Source: Rahnella laticis
GTDB taxonomy: Bacteria > Pseudomonadota > Gammaproteobacteria > Enterobacterales > Enterobacteriaceae
Length of the DNA: 64,000 bases
Assembly (NCBI RefSeq): GCF_015644585.1
Contig: NZ_JADOBI010000002.1
Span: 62,001-126,000 of the forward strand
Reading direction: 5' to 3'
A program made the translations under genes and the position numbers. This document shows, one piece after another, positions 34,745 through 44,332 of this stretch. The notes beneath the pieces were generated by a model, which made no database searches, had not been told where the DNA came from, and saw only the letters and a list, made by a program, of their open reading frames with translations. Position 1 is the first letter of the stretch, and each line of letters begins with the position of its first letter.

Positions 34745-36550
34745 TCAAATCTGCACAAAATGCCCCGCGCTGACTTCGCGGTAATGCCGGGCGGGCGGCA
34801 GATAGCTGGCGCTGCGCAGCGGGCTGGCGAGTTCTTCCGGCGCGACGGCTCGTTTACGGCGGACATCCGGGTCGGGCACCGGCACGGCGGCCAGCAGTTT
34901 GCGGGTATAGGCGTGTTGCGGGTTTTCAAAAATATCCGCGCGTGACCCCATTTCCACGATTTCCCCCAGATACATCACCGCCACGCGATGGCTGATACGT
35001 TCCACGACTGCCATATCATGTGAGATAAACAGATACGCCAGCCCGAGTTCCTGCTGGAGATCGAGCATCAGATTGATAACCTGCGCTTTTACGGAGACGT
35101 CCAGCGCCGAGACGGCTTCATCGGCGATAATCATTTTAGGTTCCAGCGCCAGTGCGCGCGCGATGCAGATCCGCTGACGCTGGCCGCCGGAAAACTGATG
35201 CGGAAATCGGGACGCCATATTACTTTGCAGCCCGACCTGTTCGAGCAGTTGCGAGACGCGGCGTTTCGCGCCTTCTGCATTATGCAGGCCGAGACTGATC
35301 ATCGGTTCGGCAATCGCCTGGCCGATTCGCATACGCGGGTTCAGGCTTTCATACGGATCCTGAAAAATCATTTGCGCCTGCGTGCGGATTTCCGCCAGAT
35401 GCGCCGGATCGGCACGGCGGATGTCCTGACCGGTGATCAGCACGTCGCCGGAGGTGGCTTCGGTGAGACGCAAAATCGTGCGGCCGGTGGTCGATTTTCC
35501 ACAGCCTGATTCCCCGACCAGCGAGAGCGTTTCGCCCGGTTGCAGGCTGAACGAGAGATCTTCAACCGCATGTACGCGCGCCGTCACACGCCGCAGCAGG
35601 CCGGATTTCACATCAAAACGCGTGATCAGGTTTTTTACGTCGAGCACCGGCGGCCCGGCGCGTAACGTGTTAACCGGTTCGGCCACCGTCAGCGGGGCTC
35701 CGGTGCGCGTGTCCGTCAGCGGAAAACGGGTGGGCAACGTCGTACCTTCCATCGCGCCGAGCCGTGGCACCGCCGAAAGCAGCGCGCGGGTATAAGCGTG
35801 TTGCGGCAGATGAAAAATTTCGCGCGTGGACGCCTGTTCCACCGCTTCGCCGCGATGCATCACCAGCGTGCGGTCAGCGACTTCCGCCACCACGCCCATA
35901 TCGTGTGTGATGAACAACACCGACATCCCCTCTTCTTCCTGAAGCGATTTTATCAGCGCCAGAATTTGCGCCTGAATAGTGACATCCAGCGCCGTCGTCG
36001 GTTCGTCTGCAATTAACAAACGCGGATTACAGGCCAGCGCGATGGCAATCACCACACGCTGGCGCATGCCGCCGGAAAAGCTCAGCGGATATTCATTGAG
36101 CCGGGAGGTGGCCGCCGGAATACGCACTTTTTCCAGCAAACGAACAGCTTCGGCGCGCGCGGTAGCGTCATCCATGCCGCGATGGCGTTTGAGCACTTCG
36201 GTAATCTGGACACCGATTTTCAGCACCGGATTCAGGCTGGTCATCGGTTCCTGAAAAATCATTCCGATGCGGTTGCCGCGAATACTCTGCATCTGGCGCG
36301 CGTTCAGGCTGAGCAAATCCTGCCCGCCGAACTGAATTTTTCCCGAATAGCGGGTCTGCTTTTCATCCAGCAAACGCATGACCGACATCGCCGTCACGCT
36401 TTTCCCTGAACCGGATTCGCCCACCAGCGCCAGCGTTTCTTTCGGGCCAATCGAGAAGGAAAGATCCCGCACTACGTTCAGCCATTCGCCGTCTGCGCTG
36501 AAAGCGGTATTAAGGTTTTCGACCTGTAAAACCGGATTGTGCATCTTCAA
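34745..36550 (-). CDS. Dipeptide-type ABC transporter, fused double ATPase
   Basis: A 601-residue protein with two complete ABC domains, like GsiA. Domain 1 (about residues 5-265) has Walker A GESGSGKSV and LSFSGGMRQRVVIA. Domain 2 (about 300-580) has GESGCGKST, QFSGGQRQRICIARAL and IIADEAVSALD. Both carry Walker A, signature and Walker B motifs, so both should bind ATP. It is the last gene of the operon with two nucleoside hydrolases and a DapA-like enzyme, overlapping the permease before it by 4 bp. The transported compound is not a typical peptide by context. Confidence 0.9.
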   Translation of the reverse strand: MKMHNPVLQVENLNTAFSADGEWLNVVRDLSFSIGPKETLALVGESGSGKSVTAMSVMRLLDEKQTRYSGKIQFGGQDLLSLNARQMQSIRGNRIGMIFQEPMTSLNPVLKIGVQITEVLKRHRGMDDATARAEAVRLLEKVRIPAATSRLNEYPLSFSGGMRQRVVIAIALACNPRLLIADEPTTALDVTIQAQILALIKSLQEEEGMSVLFITHDMGVVAEVADRTLVMHRGEAVEQASTREIFHLPQHAYTRALLSAVPRLGAMEGTTLPTRFPLTDTRTGAPLTVAEPVNTLRAGPPVLDVKNLITRFDVKSGLLRRVTARVHAVEDLSFSLQPGETLSLVGESGCGKSTTGRTILRLTEATSGDVLITGQDIRRADPAHLAEIRTQAQMIFQDPYESLNPRMRIGQAIAEPMISLGLHNAEGAKRRVSQLLEQVGLQSNMASRFPHQFSGGQRQRICIARALALEPKMIIADEAVSALDVSVKAQVINLMLDLQQELGLAYLFISHDMAVVERISHRVAVMYLGEIVEMGSRADIFENPQHAYTRKLLAAVPVPDPDVRRKRAVAPEELASPLRSASYLPPARHYREVSAGHFVQI

Positions 36551-37464
36551 TCCTTATTCCGGGGGTTGAGGATGTCGCGCAGCGCATCGCCGACTAAGTT
36601 GATGGCGACAATCAGCACCAGCAGCGTCACGCCGGGGAAAACGCTGATCCAGTAGTCGCCGGACATCAGGTAATCAAAGCCGTTGGCGATGAGTAAGCCC
36701 AGCGATGGTTCCGTCACCGGCAGGCCGATGCCAAGAAACGAGAGCGTGGCCTCAAGCATGATCGCGTAGGCAATGCGCATCGTCGCGACCACAATCAGCG
36801 GCGGCAGGCAGTTGGGCAAAATGTGGCGAAACAGAATGCGCGGATTCGACAGCGCCATGCTGCGTGCGGCGTCCACGTAACTTTTGCGGCGTTCAAGCAG
36901 CGCCGAACCGCGCACCGTGCGCGCGTAGTACGCCCATTGAGTAACGATCAGCGCCAGAATAATTTTATCGACGCCCTGCCCGAGCACCGCCAGCAAAATC
37001 AGCGCGATTAGAATCGGCGGGAAACTCAGCTGGATATCAACAACGCGCATGATCAGCGCATCGGTTTTACCGCCGGCATACGCACTGGTCAGCCCCAGCG
37101 CTGCGCCAATAGTCAGGGCGATCAGCGCACTTGAAACGCCGACCAGCAGGCTGGTCCGCATGCCATAAAGAATGGCACTCAGTAAATCGCGCCCCTGATC
37201 GTCCGTGCCCAGCCAGTAAATCATACTGCTCATGCTGGCCGTGCCCGGTTTTAGGCGGCCATCCATAATGTCGAGCTGCGATAAATCGTACGGATTTTGC
37301 GGCGAAATCCACGGCGCGAACACCGCCAGCAAAATGGCGATCCCTAAAATAATCAGGCCGCAAAGGGAGAATTTATTGCGCAGCAGCGCACGCACGGTAT
37401 GGTAAAACGCCGAATGCACTTTGCCCTGCACGACGGTTCGCGTATCTACCGAATCTGACGCCAT
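36547..37464 (-). CDS. ABC transporter permease, DppC/GsiD-like
   Basis: A 305-residue permease with an N-terminal cytoplasmic lead, then six helices. It includes WLGTDDQGRDLLSAILYGMR, the signature of DppC-type subunits, and the ATPase-contacting loop AARSMALSNPRILFRHILPN near 195-214. It overlaps its neighbours by 4 bp and 1 bp. It forms the channel with the DppB-type permease encoded just upstream. Confidence 0.9.
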   Translation of the reverse strand: MASDSVDTRTVVQGKVHSAFYHTVRALLRNKFSLCGLIILGIAILLAVFAPWISPQNPYDLSQLDIMDGRLKPGTASMSSMIYWLGTDDQGRDLLSAILYGMRTSLLVGVSSALIALTIGAALGLTSAYAGGKTDALIMRVVDIQLSFPPILIALILLAVLGQGVDKIILALIVTQWAYYARTVRGSALLERRKSYVDAARSMALSNPRILFRHILPNCLPPLIVVATMRIAYAIMLEATLSFLGIGLPVTEPSLGLLIANGFDYLMSGDYWISVFPGVTLLVLIVAINLVGDALRDILNPRNKD

Positions 37465-38438
37465 CAGCTTTCGCCCCCAAGCCGCACGCGCGGATCGACC
37501 AGCACGTACAACACATCCACCAGCAGGTTGATCAGGCTGAACATCACCACCGTGATCATCAGATACGCCAGAATCACCGGCCGGTCGAGCACCGCAATCG
37601 AGTCAATAATCAGTTTGCCCATTCCCGGCCAGGCGTAAATGGTTTCGGTAACAACGGCAAACGCAATCAGTGATCCCAGCTCCAGACCGATGACGGTAAT
37701 GAGCGGGATCAGCGTGTTTTTCAGAACATGAACCAGCACGATGCGGCTTTCAGAAAGCCCTTTGGCGCGGGCAAAACGGATGAAATCCTGTTGCAGGCAT
37801 TCGAGCACACCGGCGCGGGTCAGGCGGATAATCAGCGAGATCTTGAACAATGCGAGATTGAACGCTGGCAGGATCAGATGCGCGAGGCCGTCGGCGGTAA
37901 ACAGGCTGACGGGTACGCCAAAAACGTCCACCGTCGCGCCACGCCCCGACGCGGGCAGAACGCCCAGTTTGACGCTGAAAAACATAATCATCATCAGCCC
38001 GATCCAGAACGTGGGCAGGCTGAAACCTAAAATCGAGACGGTCATGATGGATTTGGAAAGCCAGCCGTCAGGGCGCAAACCGGCATAGACGCCGAGCGGA
38101 ATGCCAATCACCAGCGCCAGCACAAACGCCACCAGCGCCAGTTCGAGCGTAGCGGGCATCCGCTGGAAAATCAGATGCAGCGCAGGCTGGTTGTAGATAA
38201 AGGAGTTGCCCATGTCGCCGTGCAGCGCGTTCACCAAAAACAGGCCGTACTGTTCCCACACCGGTTTATCGAGGCCAAAAGACTGGATCACGCTGAGCCG
38301 CTCGGCAGGGGTTGCGGTGGTGCTGAGCAGCAGATCCACCGGATTCCCCACCAGATAGACGCCGCCAAACACCAGCAGCGACATCACAAAAAGCGTGAGC
38401 AGCGTTTGCCCGAAGCGCCCGAGCAGATACCGGCTCAT
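37464..38438 (-). CDS. ABC transporter permease, DppB/GsiC-like
   Basis: A 324-residue permease with six helices. The DppB-type N-terminus is MSRYLLGRFGQTLLTLFVMS, and the C-terminus carries the RAKGLSESRIVLVHVLKNTL coupling loop and AWPGMGKLIIDSIAVLDRPV. It overlaps the second nucleoside hydrolase by 4 bp, so transport and hydrolysis genes are translationally coupled. Confidence 0.9.
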   Translation of the reverse strand: MSRYLLGRFGQTLLTLFVMSLLVFGGVYLVGNPVDLLLSTTATPAERLSVIQSFGLDKPVWEQYGLFLVNALHGDMGNSFIYNQPALHLIFQRMPATLELALVAFVLALVIGIPLGVYAGLRPDGWLSKSIMTVSILGFSLPTFWIGLMMIMFFSVKLGVLPASGRGATVDVFGVPVSLFTADGLAHLILPAFNLALFKISLIIRLTRAGVLECLQQDFIRFARAKGLSESRIVLVHVLKNTLIPLITVIGLELGSLIAFAVVTETIYAWPGMGKLIIDSIAVLDRPVILAYLMITVVMFSLINLLVDVLYVLVDPRVRLGGES

Positions 38439-39385
38439 TTTTGCGCCGAGCCGTAGCGGGAAATCACGCGGCGCAGCAGGCTGAAGAATCCGTATTCATC
38501 GACGGTCTGCATGACGTGCGCATTGGGCGGTGTCGCCAGTTTTTGCCAGAAATCAGCATAGGTATAACCGGCGGTTTTGCCGGAGATCTCAACGCCCACG
38601 CGGGCAGGTAAACCGTCAAACAGCCCCGGCTGTAGCAGCCAGGCGATCACGGTCGCGTCATGAACCGGTCCGCCGTCGCGGCCAAAACGGCGTAAATCGC
38701 TGCGATCAAACGCGCCCAGCAGCGCCGCAATAGCCTGCCCCGGAAGGCCGCCGTCCTGTTTCAGTGCGTCGATATCACCGGTGCTAATCAGCGCCTGAAA
38801 CGTCATATCCAGCGGCATGATCACCAGCGGAACGCCGCTGTTAAACACTTTTTCCGCGGCGTGAGGATCGGCGTAGACGTTAAATTCAGCCCAGGGCACG
38901 CGGTGCCCGAGCGCGGTAAAGGCGCAGCTCATGGTGACGATTTGTTTAATGCCGCGCGCCACGTCCGGGTGCATCCCGAGCGCCAGCGCAATATTGGTCA
39001 TCGGGCCAATCACGCACAACGTCACCGGGTCGTTGTCTCCGGCAGCTTTTCTCAGCGTGCGCACCAGAAAATCGACGGCGTGTTCCGCCTGGTGTTGCAG
39101 TTCGCAATCCGGCACCAGCTCATTTCTGAACGCGCCGATATGTGCGTATTTTCCGTAAACCTGTTCACGCACCAGCGGACCGGGCGCACCGGCAAACACC
39201 GGCGTCGCGGTTTTTCCCGAGAGCGCGACAATTTTGCAGGCATTCTGTACGGCGTCTTTCAACGCCACATTTCCGGCGACCACCGTCACGCCGACCACGT
39301 CCAGCTCCGGCGAAGCCAGCGCCAGCCACAGCGCAATGGCGTCATCCACGCCCGGATCGGTATCAATAATGATGCGCTGCGTCAT
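38435..39385 (-). CDS. Nucleoside hydrolase (second copy)
   Basis: A 316-residue inosine-uridine-type nucleoside hydrolase that splits N-ribosidic bonds. The calcium-binding motif DTDPGVDD lies near residue 8, and the catalytic His with its Asp partner at H242-D243 (GGPVHD). The mid-protein motif usually MGGA-like is altered to MSCAFTALGHRVPWAEFN, so substrate contacts differ from the first copy. I start at the ATG at 39385, which fits the family, rather than 39448. There is no signal peptide, so it acts on an imported substrate. It is followed by the permease genes. Confidence 0.9.
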   Translation of the reverse strand: MTQRIIIDTDPGVDDAIALWLALASPELDVVGVTVVAGNVALKDAVQNACKIVALSGKTATPVFAGAPGPLVREQVYGKYAHIGAFRNELVPDCELQHQAEHAVDFLVRTLRKAAGDNDPVTLCVIGPMTNIALALGMHPDVARGIKQIVTMSCAFTALGHRVPWAEFNVYADPHAAEKVFNSGVPLVIMPLDMTFQALISTGDIDALKQDGGLPGQAIAALLGAFDRSDLRRFGRDGGPVHDATVIAWLLQPGLFDGLPARVGVEISGKTAGYTYADFWQKLATPPNAHVMQTVDEYGFFSLLRRVISRYGSAQK

Positions 39386-39389
39386 AGGA

Positions 39390-40340
39390 TTATTTCCCGG
39401 CATAGCGTGAGAGCAGTTCGTAAAACAGCGCGAAGACTTTGTTCGCATCCACGCGTGTCACAATATCGACGTTCGGGGTTTCGCCCGATTTTCCGTACCA
39501 GTCGGCGACGGTCTGCCCCATACATAACTCACTGTTATGTTCGATAAAGACCCGCGCTTTTTCCGTGCCGAACAGCTCCGGCGCAAGGACATACGCGATC
39601 ACCAGCGGATCGTGCAACGGCCCGCCGCGGGAACCATAACGGCGCACGTCGTTGCGATCCCAGAATGCCATCAGCTCACCGAGTTGCGCAGAAATACGGC
39701 CGGAAACTTTCACAAACTTCGCCACATGTTCCGGCGTCAAAATGACCTGATGCGTCGCGTCGAGCGGTAAAACCGTGATGTGAAGCGGGCTGGAAAAAAC
39801 GATATGCGCGGCGTGCGGATCGGCCAGCATGTTGAATTCGGAAGTCATGGTGCGGTTACCGGCTTCGCGGTACGCGCCGCCCATCAGCACCACGCGGGAA
39901 ATACCGGCGGCAATGTGCGGTTTGATGCGCAGCGCCGTGGCAAGGTTGGTCAGCGGCCCGAGTACGCAAAGCGTCAGCGGCTGATTATCCGCAATCGCCT
40001 GCTCGCAGCTGTCGGTCAGGAAGTTAACTGCGTGCTGAGATTCAGGCTGCTTTTTAGGTGCCGGAAACGCGGTATTGCCCAGGCCGTTTTCACCGTGGAA
40101 CTGGCCGTGGATGGGCGCGCGCAGCATCGGCTGATGGCATCCGGCAAATACCGGGATATCCACGCGGTAACCGAGTTCGGTAATTTGCAGCGCGTTGCGT
40201 AAGGTATTTGTCAGCGGCTGATTACCGCAAACGGTACAAATTCCGAGGATTTTGAGCTTGGGCGCAACGAACGCGCTGAGCAGCGCAATGGCATCGTCGA
40301 TGCCCGGATCGCAGTCAATAATCACCGGCAGCGTTTTCAT
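39390..40340 (-). CDS. Nucleoside hydrolase (first copy)
   Basis: A 316-residue nucleoside hydrolase with the metal motif DCDPGIDD at residues 9-16, the [18 protein letters not shown] stretch near 153-170, and H243-D244 in GGPLHD. It is canonical at the mid-motif, unlike its neighbour. The two tandem hydrolases share length and layout but are clearly diverged, implying different N-glycosides or a division of labour. It overlaps the DapA-like gene by 4 bp. Confidence 0.92.
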   Translation of the reverse strand: MKTLPVIIDCDPGIDDAIALLSAFVAPKLKILGICTVCGNQPLTNTLRNALQITELGYRVDIPVFAGCHQPMLRAPIHGQFHGENGLGNTAFPAPKKQPESQHAVNFLTDSCEQAIADNQPLTLCVLGPLTNLATALRIKPHIAAGISRVVLMGGAYREAGNRTMTSEFNMLADPHAAHIVFSSPLHITVLPLDATHQVILTPEHVAKFVKVSGRISAQLGELMAFWDRNDVRRYGSRGGPLHDPLVIAYVLAPELFGTEKARVFIEHNSELCMGQTVADWYGKSGETPNVDIVTRVDANKVFALFYELLSRYAGK

Positions 40341-41221
40341 AAGGCACCGACCGAACGCAGGACTTCTGCAATTTCCTGACGCGCCGCCTCACTGAGCGGA
40401 ATTTGCGGCGGGAGCGGATCACCGACTTCAAATCCCTGCAATTGCAGCGCGGCTTTGATGCATCCGGCAATAGAATATTTGGCAAAGATTTCGTTGATGC
40501 GCCACAGCGGCCGTTGCAGTTCCATGGCTTTTTTCCAGTCGCCCTGACGTGCGGCTTCGTAAAGCGCGAGACTCTGTTTCGGGACAATACAGGCCGGTCC
40601 GGCCATCCAGCCCACGCCACCAATCATCATCACACACACCGGAATATGCGCCGATGCGGCAAAGACCTGCATTCGCCCTTGTGTACGTTCGATGATCGAC
40701 AGCAGCCGCCCGGTATTGGTCGACGCATCTTTAATATAGTTAATGTTTTCAACATGGCTCAGCCGCTCAATCACCGGCAGGCTGAGATCGGAACGCTGGA
40801 ATTGCGGATTGGTGTAGAGCACAACGGGCAGTTTTCCGGCGGCCAGCGCGATGGCGCGGAAGTAATCTTCCACGCCCTGTTCGGGCACCGGGAAATACGC
40901 CTCCAGGATCGCCAGAATACCGTCGGCACCCAGAGCGGCGTAGCGAGCGGTTTGCGCGACGGCGTCCTGGATGGTGGTGGCTGCGACTCCGGCGATTACC
41001 GGAACGCGGCCCCGAGCGGCTTCGACGACGGTTTTGACTATCTCAGTGCGCTGCTCTGCGCTGAGATAAGCAAACTCACCTGTACTGCCCAGCGGCGTCA
41101 GACCGTGCACGCCGCTATCAATCAGATGCCCGACCAGTGCCGTGAGCACCGGTTTGTCTATCTGGCCGCCGGGGGTAACCGGCGAAACCAGATAGGGATA
41201 CACACCGCTAAAAGAAGTCAT
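40337..41221 (-). CDS. DapA-family Schiff-base aldolase/lyase
   Basis: A 294-residue DHDPS/NAL-family TIM barrel. The carboxylate-binding loop GSTGEF is at about residues 45-50, the catalytic Tyr is Y136 in VLYTNPQF, and the Schiff-base Lys is K164 in YIKDAS. The segment after the Tyr differs from true DapA, so it is probably not lysine biosynthetic but acts on a keto-acid. With nucleoside hydrolases and a transporter next to it, it likely processes the released sugar-like or keto-acid part. That role is inferred. Confidence 0.85.
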   Translation of the reverse strand: MTSFSGVYPYLVSPVTPGGQIDKPVLTALVGHLIDSGVHGLTPLGSTGEFAYLSAEQRTEIVKTVVEAARGRVPVIAGVAATTIQDAVAQTARYAALGADGILAILEAYFPVPEQGVEDYFRAIALAAGKLPVVLYTNPQFQRSDLSLPVIERLSHVENINYIKDASTNTGRLLSIIERTQGRMQVFAASAHIPVCVMMIGGVGWMAGPACIVPKQSLALYEAARQGDWKKAMELQRPLWRINEIFAKYSIAGCIKAALQLQGFEVGDPLPPQIPLSEAARQEIAEVLRSVGAL

Positions 41222-41319
41222 AGCTTCTCTCTCTTTTCTTAGAACAACCCTGGTGTTGGTGCTCTATTCCCGCCTTGGTTCGGTATGCACGTTGTCCGTG
41301 TTCTTATGCCGCTGAACAC

Positions 41320-42882
41320 TTACTTTTGATGGACAAAGTACGGCAATGTGTAGCCATCAGATCGGCCGGTGTAGCTGTAAGGCGTTTTCATCGCCCAGGT
41401 ATACGAGAGGAACAGCAGCGGAATGGTGCCTTCGTCCTTCATCGCAATCTCTGTGGCCTGTTGCAACAGCTTTTCGCGCTGACCGTCGTCGAGGGTTTCC
41501 CGCGCTTTGGCCAGCGTTTTATCAAATTCAGGACTCGAGTAACGCCCGCGGTTACCCTGCCCGCCGTTCGGCCCGAAAGTTTCGAGCAGCGGCCCGAGCA
41601 CGCCCGACGCTTCGCCGGTTTCAATCGCCGCGCCGCCCATAATCAGGCTGAAATCACGCTTTGACGCCCGCGAGAAATAGACGCTGCCCGGCATGGTGAC
41701 GACATCGGTTTTGATGCCCACGCGGCTGAACATCTGACCCAGCGCCTGCGCAATTTTAGAATCGTTCGGATAACGGTCGTTTGACGCGTGGAACGTCAGG
41801 GTAAAACCGTCCGGGTATCCCGCCTGCGCCAGCAGCTGTTTGGCTTTTGCCGGATCATAAACCGGTGCGGCAATCGATGGCGTGTAGCCGAAATACCCTT
41901 TCGGCACCAGCTGCGACGCCGGAACGCCTTGCCCGTCCATAATGCGGTCAACGATTGCCTGACGGTTAATCGCCAGCGACATCGCCTCGCGCACTTCCCG
42001 CTTTTTCAGCGGATTGCTGCCGTCCGGCCCTTTGGCAAACGGCGACACATCGCGATCCTGATCTGGGTGTAAATACAAAATGCGGTTACCGGCGACAGAT
42101 TCCAGATGCAGGCTGGTTTGTTTCGCCAGATCCCGCCCGTCCGCCGTCGGCACGCTTTCAATTAAATCCACGTCACCGGAACGCATCGCGGCCACGCGGG
42201 CGCTCGGGTTTTTGAAGACGCGCAACGTGACTTTGTCCCACTGCGATTTTCCGCCCCAGTACTGGTCATTGCGCGCCAGCACCACGTTGTCGTCCGGCGT
42301 CCAGCTGACAAATTTGAACGGCCCTGTGCCAATAACGTCTTTCCCTTCGTTCAGGGTTTGCGACGGCACCGTTTCCAGACGCGCCGGTAAAATTGCCACG
42401 CGGCTCAGGTTGTTAAGCAATAAAGGTGTCGGCGTTTTGGTGACAATTCTCACCGTTAACGGGTTCACTTCCGTGACGTCAGCAATGTCGTTGACATAAG
42501 GCGTGTAGGCGCTCGGGCTGTTTTTAGAGGCCAGCGCCACGCGTTTGATGCTGGCGATCACGTCTTTGGCGGTGAAGTCACTGCCGTCGTGGAATTTCAC
42601 GCCGGGACGCAATGCGAATTCCCAGGTGGTGTCGTTGATAACTTTCCACGAGACGGCAAGTGCAGGCGAAATGTGTTGTTTTTCGTCCTGATTCACCAGA
42701 CCGTCAAAGATGTTGCGGGCCATCGCGCTGTTGGCGCCACCCACGTAAAACTGAGGATCCATCGAAGTCGTTGACGCAGCAAGACCAATATTCAGGTCAG
42801 CGGCCTGTGCTGCAAAGGTTTGAAACCCGGAAATGGTGGCCAGCGCCGAGGAAAACACTGCGGCCAGAACGGACTTTCTCAT
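41320..42882 (-). CDS. Extracellular solute-binding protein, family 5
   Basis: A 520-residue periplasmic binding protein of the dipeptide/nickel class. It has a signal peptide (MRKSVLAAVFSSALATISGF, on to AAQAAD) and the family stretch GLAASTTSMDPQFYVGGANS. It is first in the leftward operon, so it should capture the substrate for the transporter encoded 3 kb downstream. I chose the ATG at 42882; the frame remains open to 43260 but runs across the operator and into the opposite LysR gene. A gap of about 100 bp before the DapA-like gene shows no clear hairpin. Confidence 0.9.
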   Translation of the reverse strand: MRKSVLAAVFSSALATISGFQTFAAQAADLNIGLAASTTSMDPQFYVGGANSAMARNIFDGLVNQDEKQHISPALAVSWKVINDTTWEFALRPGVKFHDGSDFTAKDVIASIKRVALASKNSPSAYTPYVNDIADVTEVNPLTVRIVTKTPTPLLLNNLSRVAILPARLETVPSQTLNEGKDVIGTGPFKFVSWTPDDNVVLARNDQYWGGKSQWDKVTLRVFKNPSARVAAMRSGDVDLIESVPTADGRDLAKQTSLHLESVAGNRILYLHPDQDRDVSPFAKGPDGSNPLKKREVREAMSLAINRQAIVDRIMDGQGVPASQLVPKGYFGYTPSIAAPVYDPAKAKQLLAQAGYPDGFTLTFHASNDRYPNDSKIAQALGQMFSRVGIKTDVVTMPGSVYFSRASKRDFSLIMGGAAIETGEASGVLGPLLETFGPNGGQGNRGRYSSPEFDKTLAKARETLDDGQREKLLQQATEIAMKDEGTIPLLFLSYTWAMKTPYSYTGRSDGYTLPYFVHQK

Positions 42883-42986
42883 GCATTTAACCCTTAATTT
42901 TTTTAGATTTTCAGGCAATGTGTGACAGATCGTAAATTGGAGTCTAGGGGGTGGACTTCTGGATTGAAAATTGTATTTTGTGTTAC

Positions 42987-43009
42987 ATCCATAAACAAAT
43001 GTTATGGAT
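42987..43009. promoter_or_regulatory. 8-bp inverted repeat, LysR operator
   Basis: ATCCATAA-N7-TTATGGAT lies just upstream of the LysR start at 43024 and about 105 bp upstream of the divergent binding-protein gene. It is a perfect 23-bp dyad containing T-N11-A, the usual LysR box, and would allow both autorepression and activation. Confidence 0.65.
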
Positions 43010-43023
43010 TCTGAGGAAATATT

Positions 43024-43911
43024 ATGAAAATTAATCCCCGACAGGTCGAAGCCTTTCACAAAGTGATCCTCACTGGCGGGATTACGGCGGCGGCGAATAT
43101 GATGAATGTCACGCAGCCCGCGGTCAGCAGGCTGATCCGCGACTTTGAATATGCCATCGATCTGAAGCTGTTTGACCGCGACGGACGCGGGCTGATCCCG
43201 CGCGACGATGCCATCAAGTTGTACCGTGAAGTCGAACGTCTTTACCTCGGACTTGAACATATTTCACGTATCGCCGACGAAATCCGTCATTCAAAAGGCA
43301 GCGTTTTGCGCATAGGCAGCGTCGCGGCGCTTTCGCCGTTGTGCGTCGAACACGTTCTGCCGCCGCTGATTGAAGAGATTGCGGATATCTCGCTGTTTCT
43401 CGATATCGAAAGCACGACGCACATTATGGATGTGGTGACCGGCAACCAGTACGACGTTGGGTTTATCTTCGGAAAGCCCGATGTAAAGGGGCTTGAAGCC
43501 GAGAAGCTGGCAACCGCCAAAGCCGTGGCCGTGATGTCGCCGAGGCATCCGCTGGCGAAACAGGATGTGGTCACCGCCATGGATCTGACCCGCTATCGCC
43601 CCATTATTCCCGGCCGGAAAACGCCGCTGCGCGAACAGCTGGATCAGGTCATGAGCCGTCTCGACTTGTATATGAACAACCCTATCGAAACGTCGCTTAA
43701 TAACTGCTGCATCATGGCGGGGAATAATCTGGGCATCGGCATCGTCGATTACATTACGGCGCGCAGCCACAAGAGCGATATTGTGCTCAAGCCATTTACG
43801 CCAGATATAAGTATTGCCTATCTTGCCGTATTTCCACCGCAGATCCCGAAAAGTCGTCTGGTAGAACATATTACTAAAGAAATGAAGACGTTAATCGAAG
43901 GCTATCTGTAG
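43024..43911 (+). CDS. LysR-family regulator of the nucleoside-hydrolase operon
   Basis: A 295-residue LysR regulator. The helix-turn-helix is at residues 1-60 (ITAAANMMNVTQPAVSRLIR), followed by an effector domain with VLRIGSVAALSPLCVEHVLP. It is divergent from the binding-protein/DapA/hydrolase/transporter operon, with a perfect dyad between, so it is the likely inducer-responsive regulator of that operon. The N-terminal sequence is of the LysR/OccR-like group that responds to imported metabolites. Confidence 0.88.
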   Translation: MKINPRQVEAFHKVILTGGITAAANMMNVTQPAVSRLIRDFEYAIDLKLFDRDGRGLIPRDDAIKLYREVERLYLGLEHISRIADEIRHSKGSVLRIGSVAALSPLCVEHVLPPLIEEIADISLFLDIESTTHIMDVVTGNQYDVGFIFGKPDVKGLEAEKLATAKAVAVMSPRHPLAKQDVVTAMDLTRYRPIIPGRKTPLREQLDQVMSRLDLYMNNPIETSLNNCCIMAGNNLGIGIVDYITARSHKSDIVLKPFTPDISIAYLAVFPPQIPKSRLVEHITKEMKTLIEGYL

Positions 43912-44332
43912 CTATTTGCAGCCCACGCCAGTAAAACGCCCCAGAAGGTTCACACAAAATCATACTTCTTAGTGATCTCTGTCACATTCCTCACGCCAAA
44001 CGACGCTCACGTGGGCAAATAGTGCGCCCACATAGACTTAAAAGCTATAAATCATCGTTTAAACATCATTTATTTGAATAAGTTAAATTATTTAATCTAT
44101 AAATATCAATACCCTATCTCATAGCCGCACAAAGAGTAATCTCACTTATAATAATTTACCTAATTTCAAACTCTTCGTTACACATTCACAACCCCGATGA
44201 GAAGTATTACTATTTGCGCGAAATTGTCCTATCTGGTTCATTTGATAACGGGTGTTCATTACGTGTTTCCAGCTTTTCCCACATCTTGACTACAATATTT
44301 TTGTCGACAACATAAGTGCAGTGAGATAAATC
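43912..44332. other. Long leader region of gcd
   Basis: About 420 bp, AT-rich from 44040 to 44200, with no gene. It contains a candidate CRP site (43971-43986) and a -35-like TTGACT at about 44286 close to gcd, with several possible -10 elements. No terminator for the LysR gene was recognised. Confidence 0.45.
43971..43986. promoter_or_regulatory. Candidate CRP-binding site
   Basis: AGTGA-N6-TCACA matches the CRP consensus TGTGA-N6-TCACA at nine of ten positions. It lies about 345 bp upstream of gcd and 60 bp after the LysR stop. In E. coli gcd is under negative cAMP-CRP control, so a link is plausible, although the distance is long. Confidence 0.4.

Noticed and set aside
41222-41319. Possible hairpin between binding protein and DapA-like gene
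   Set aside because: No stem longer than five consecutive pairs could be drawn.
42883-43260. N-terminal extension of the family 5 binding-protein gene
   Set aside because: It would run through the LysR operator and antisense to the LysR gene and would place 126 residues before a good signal peptide.
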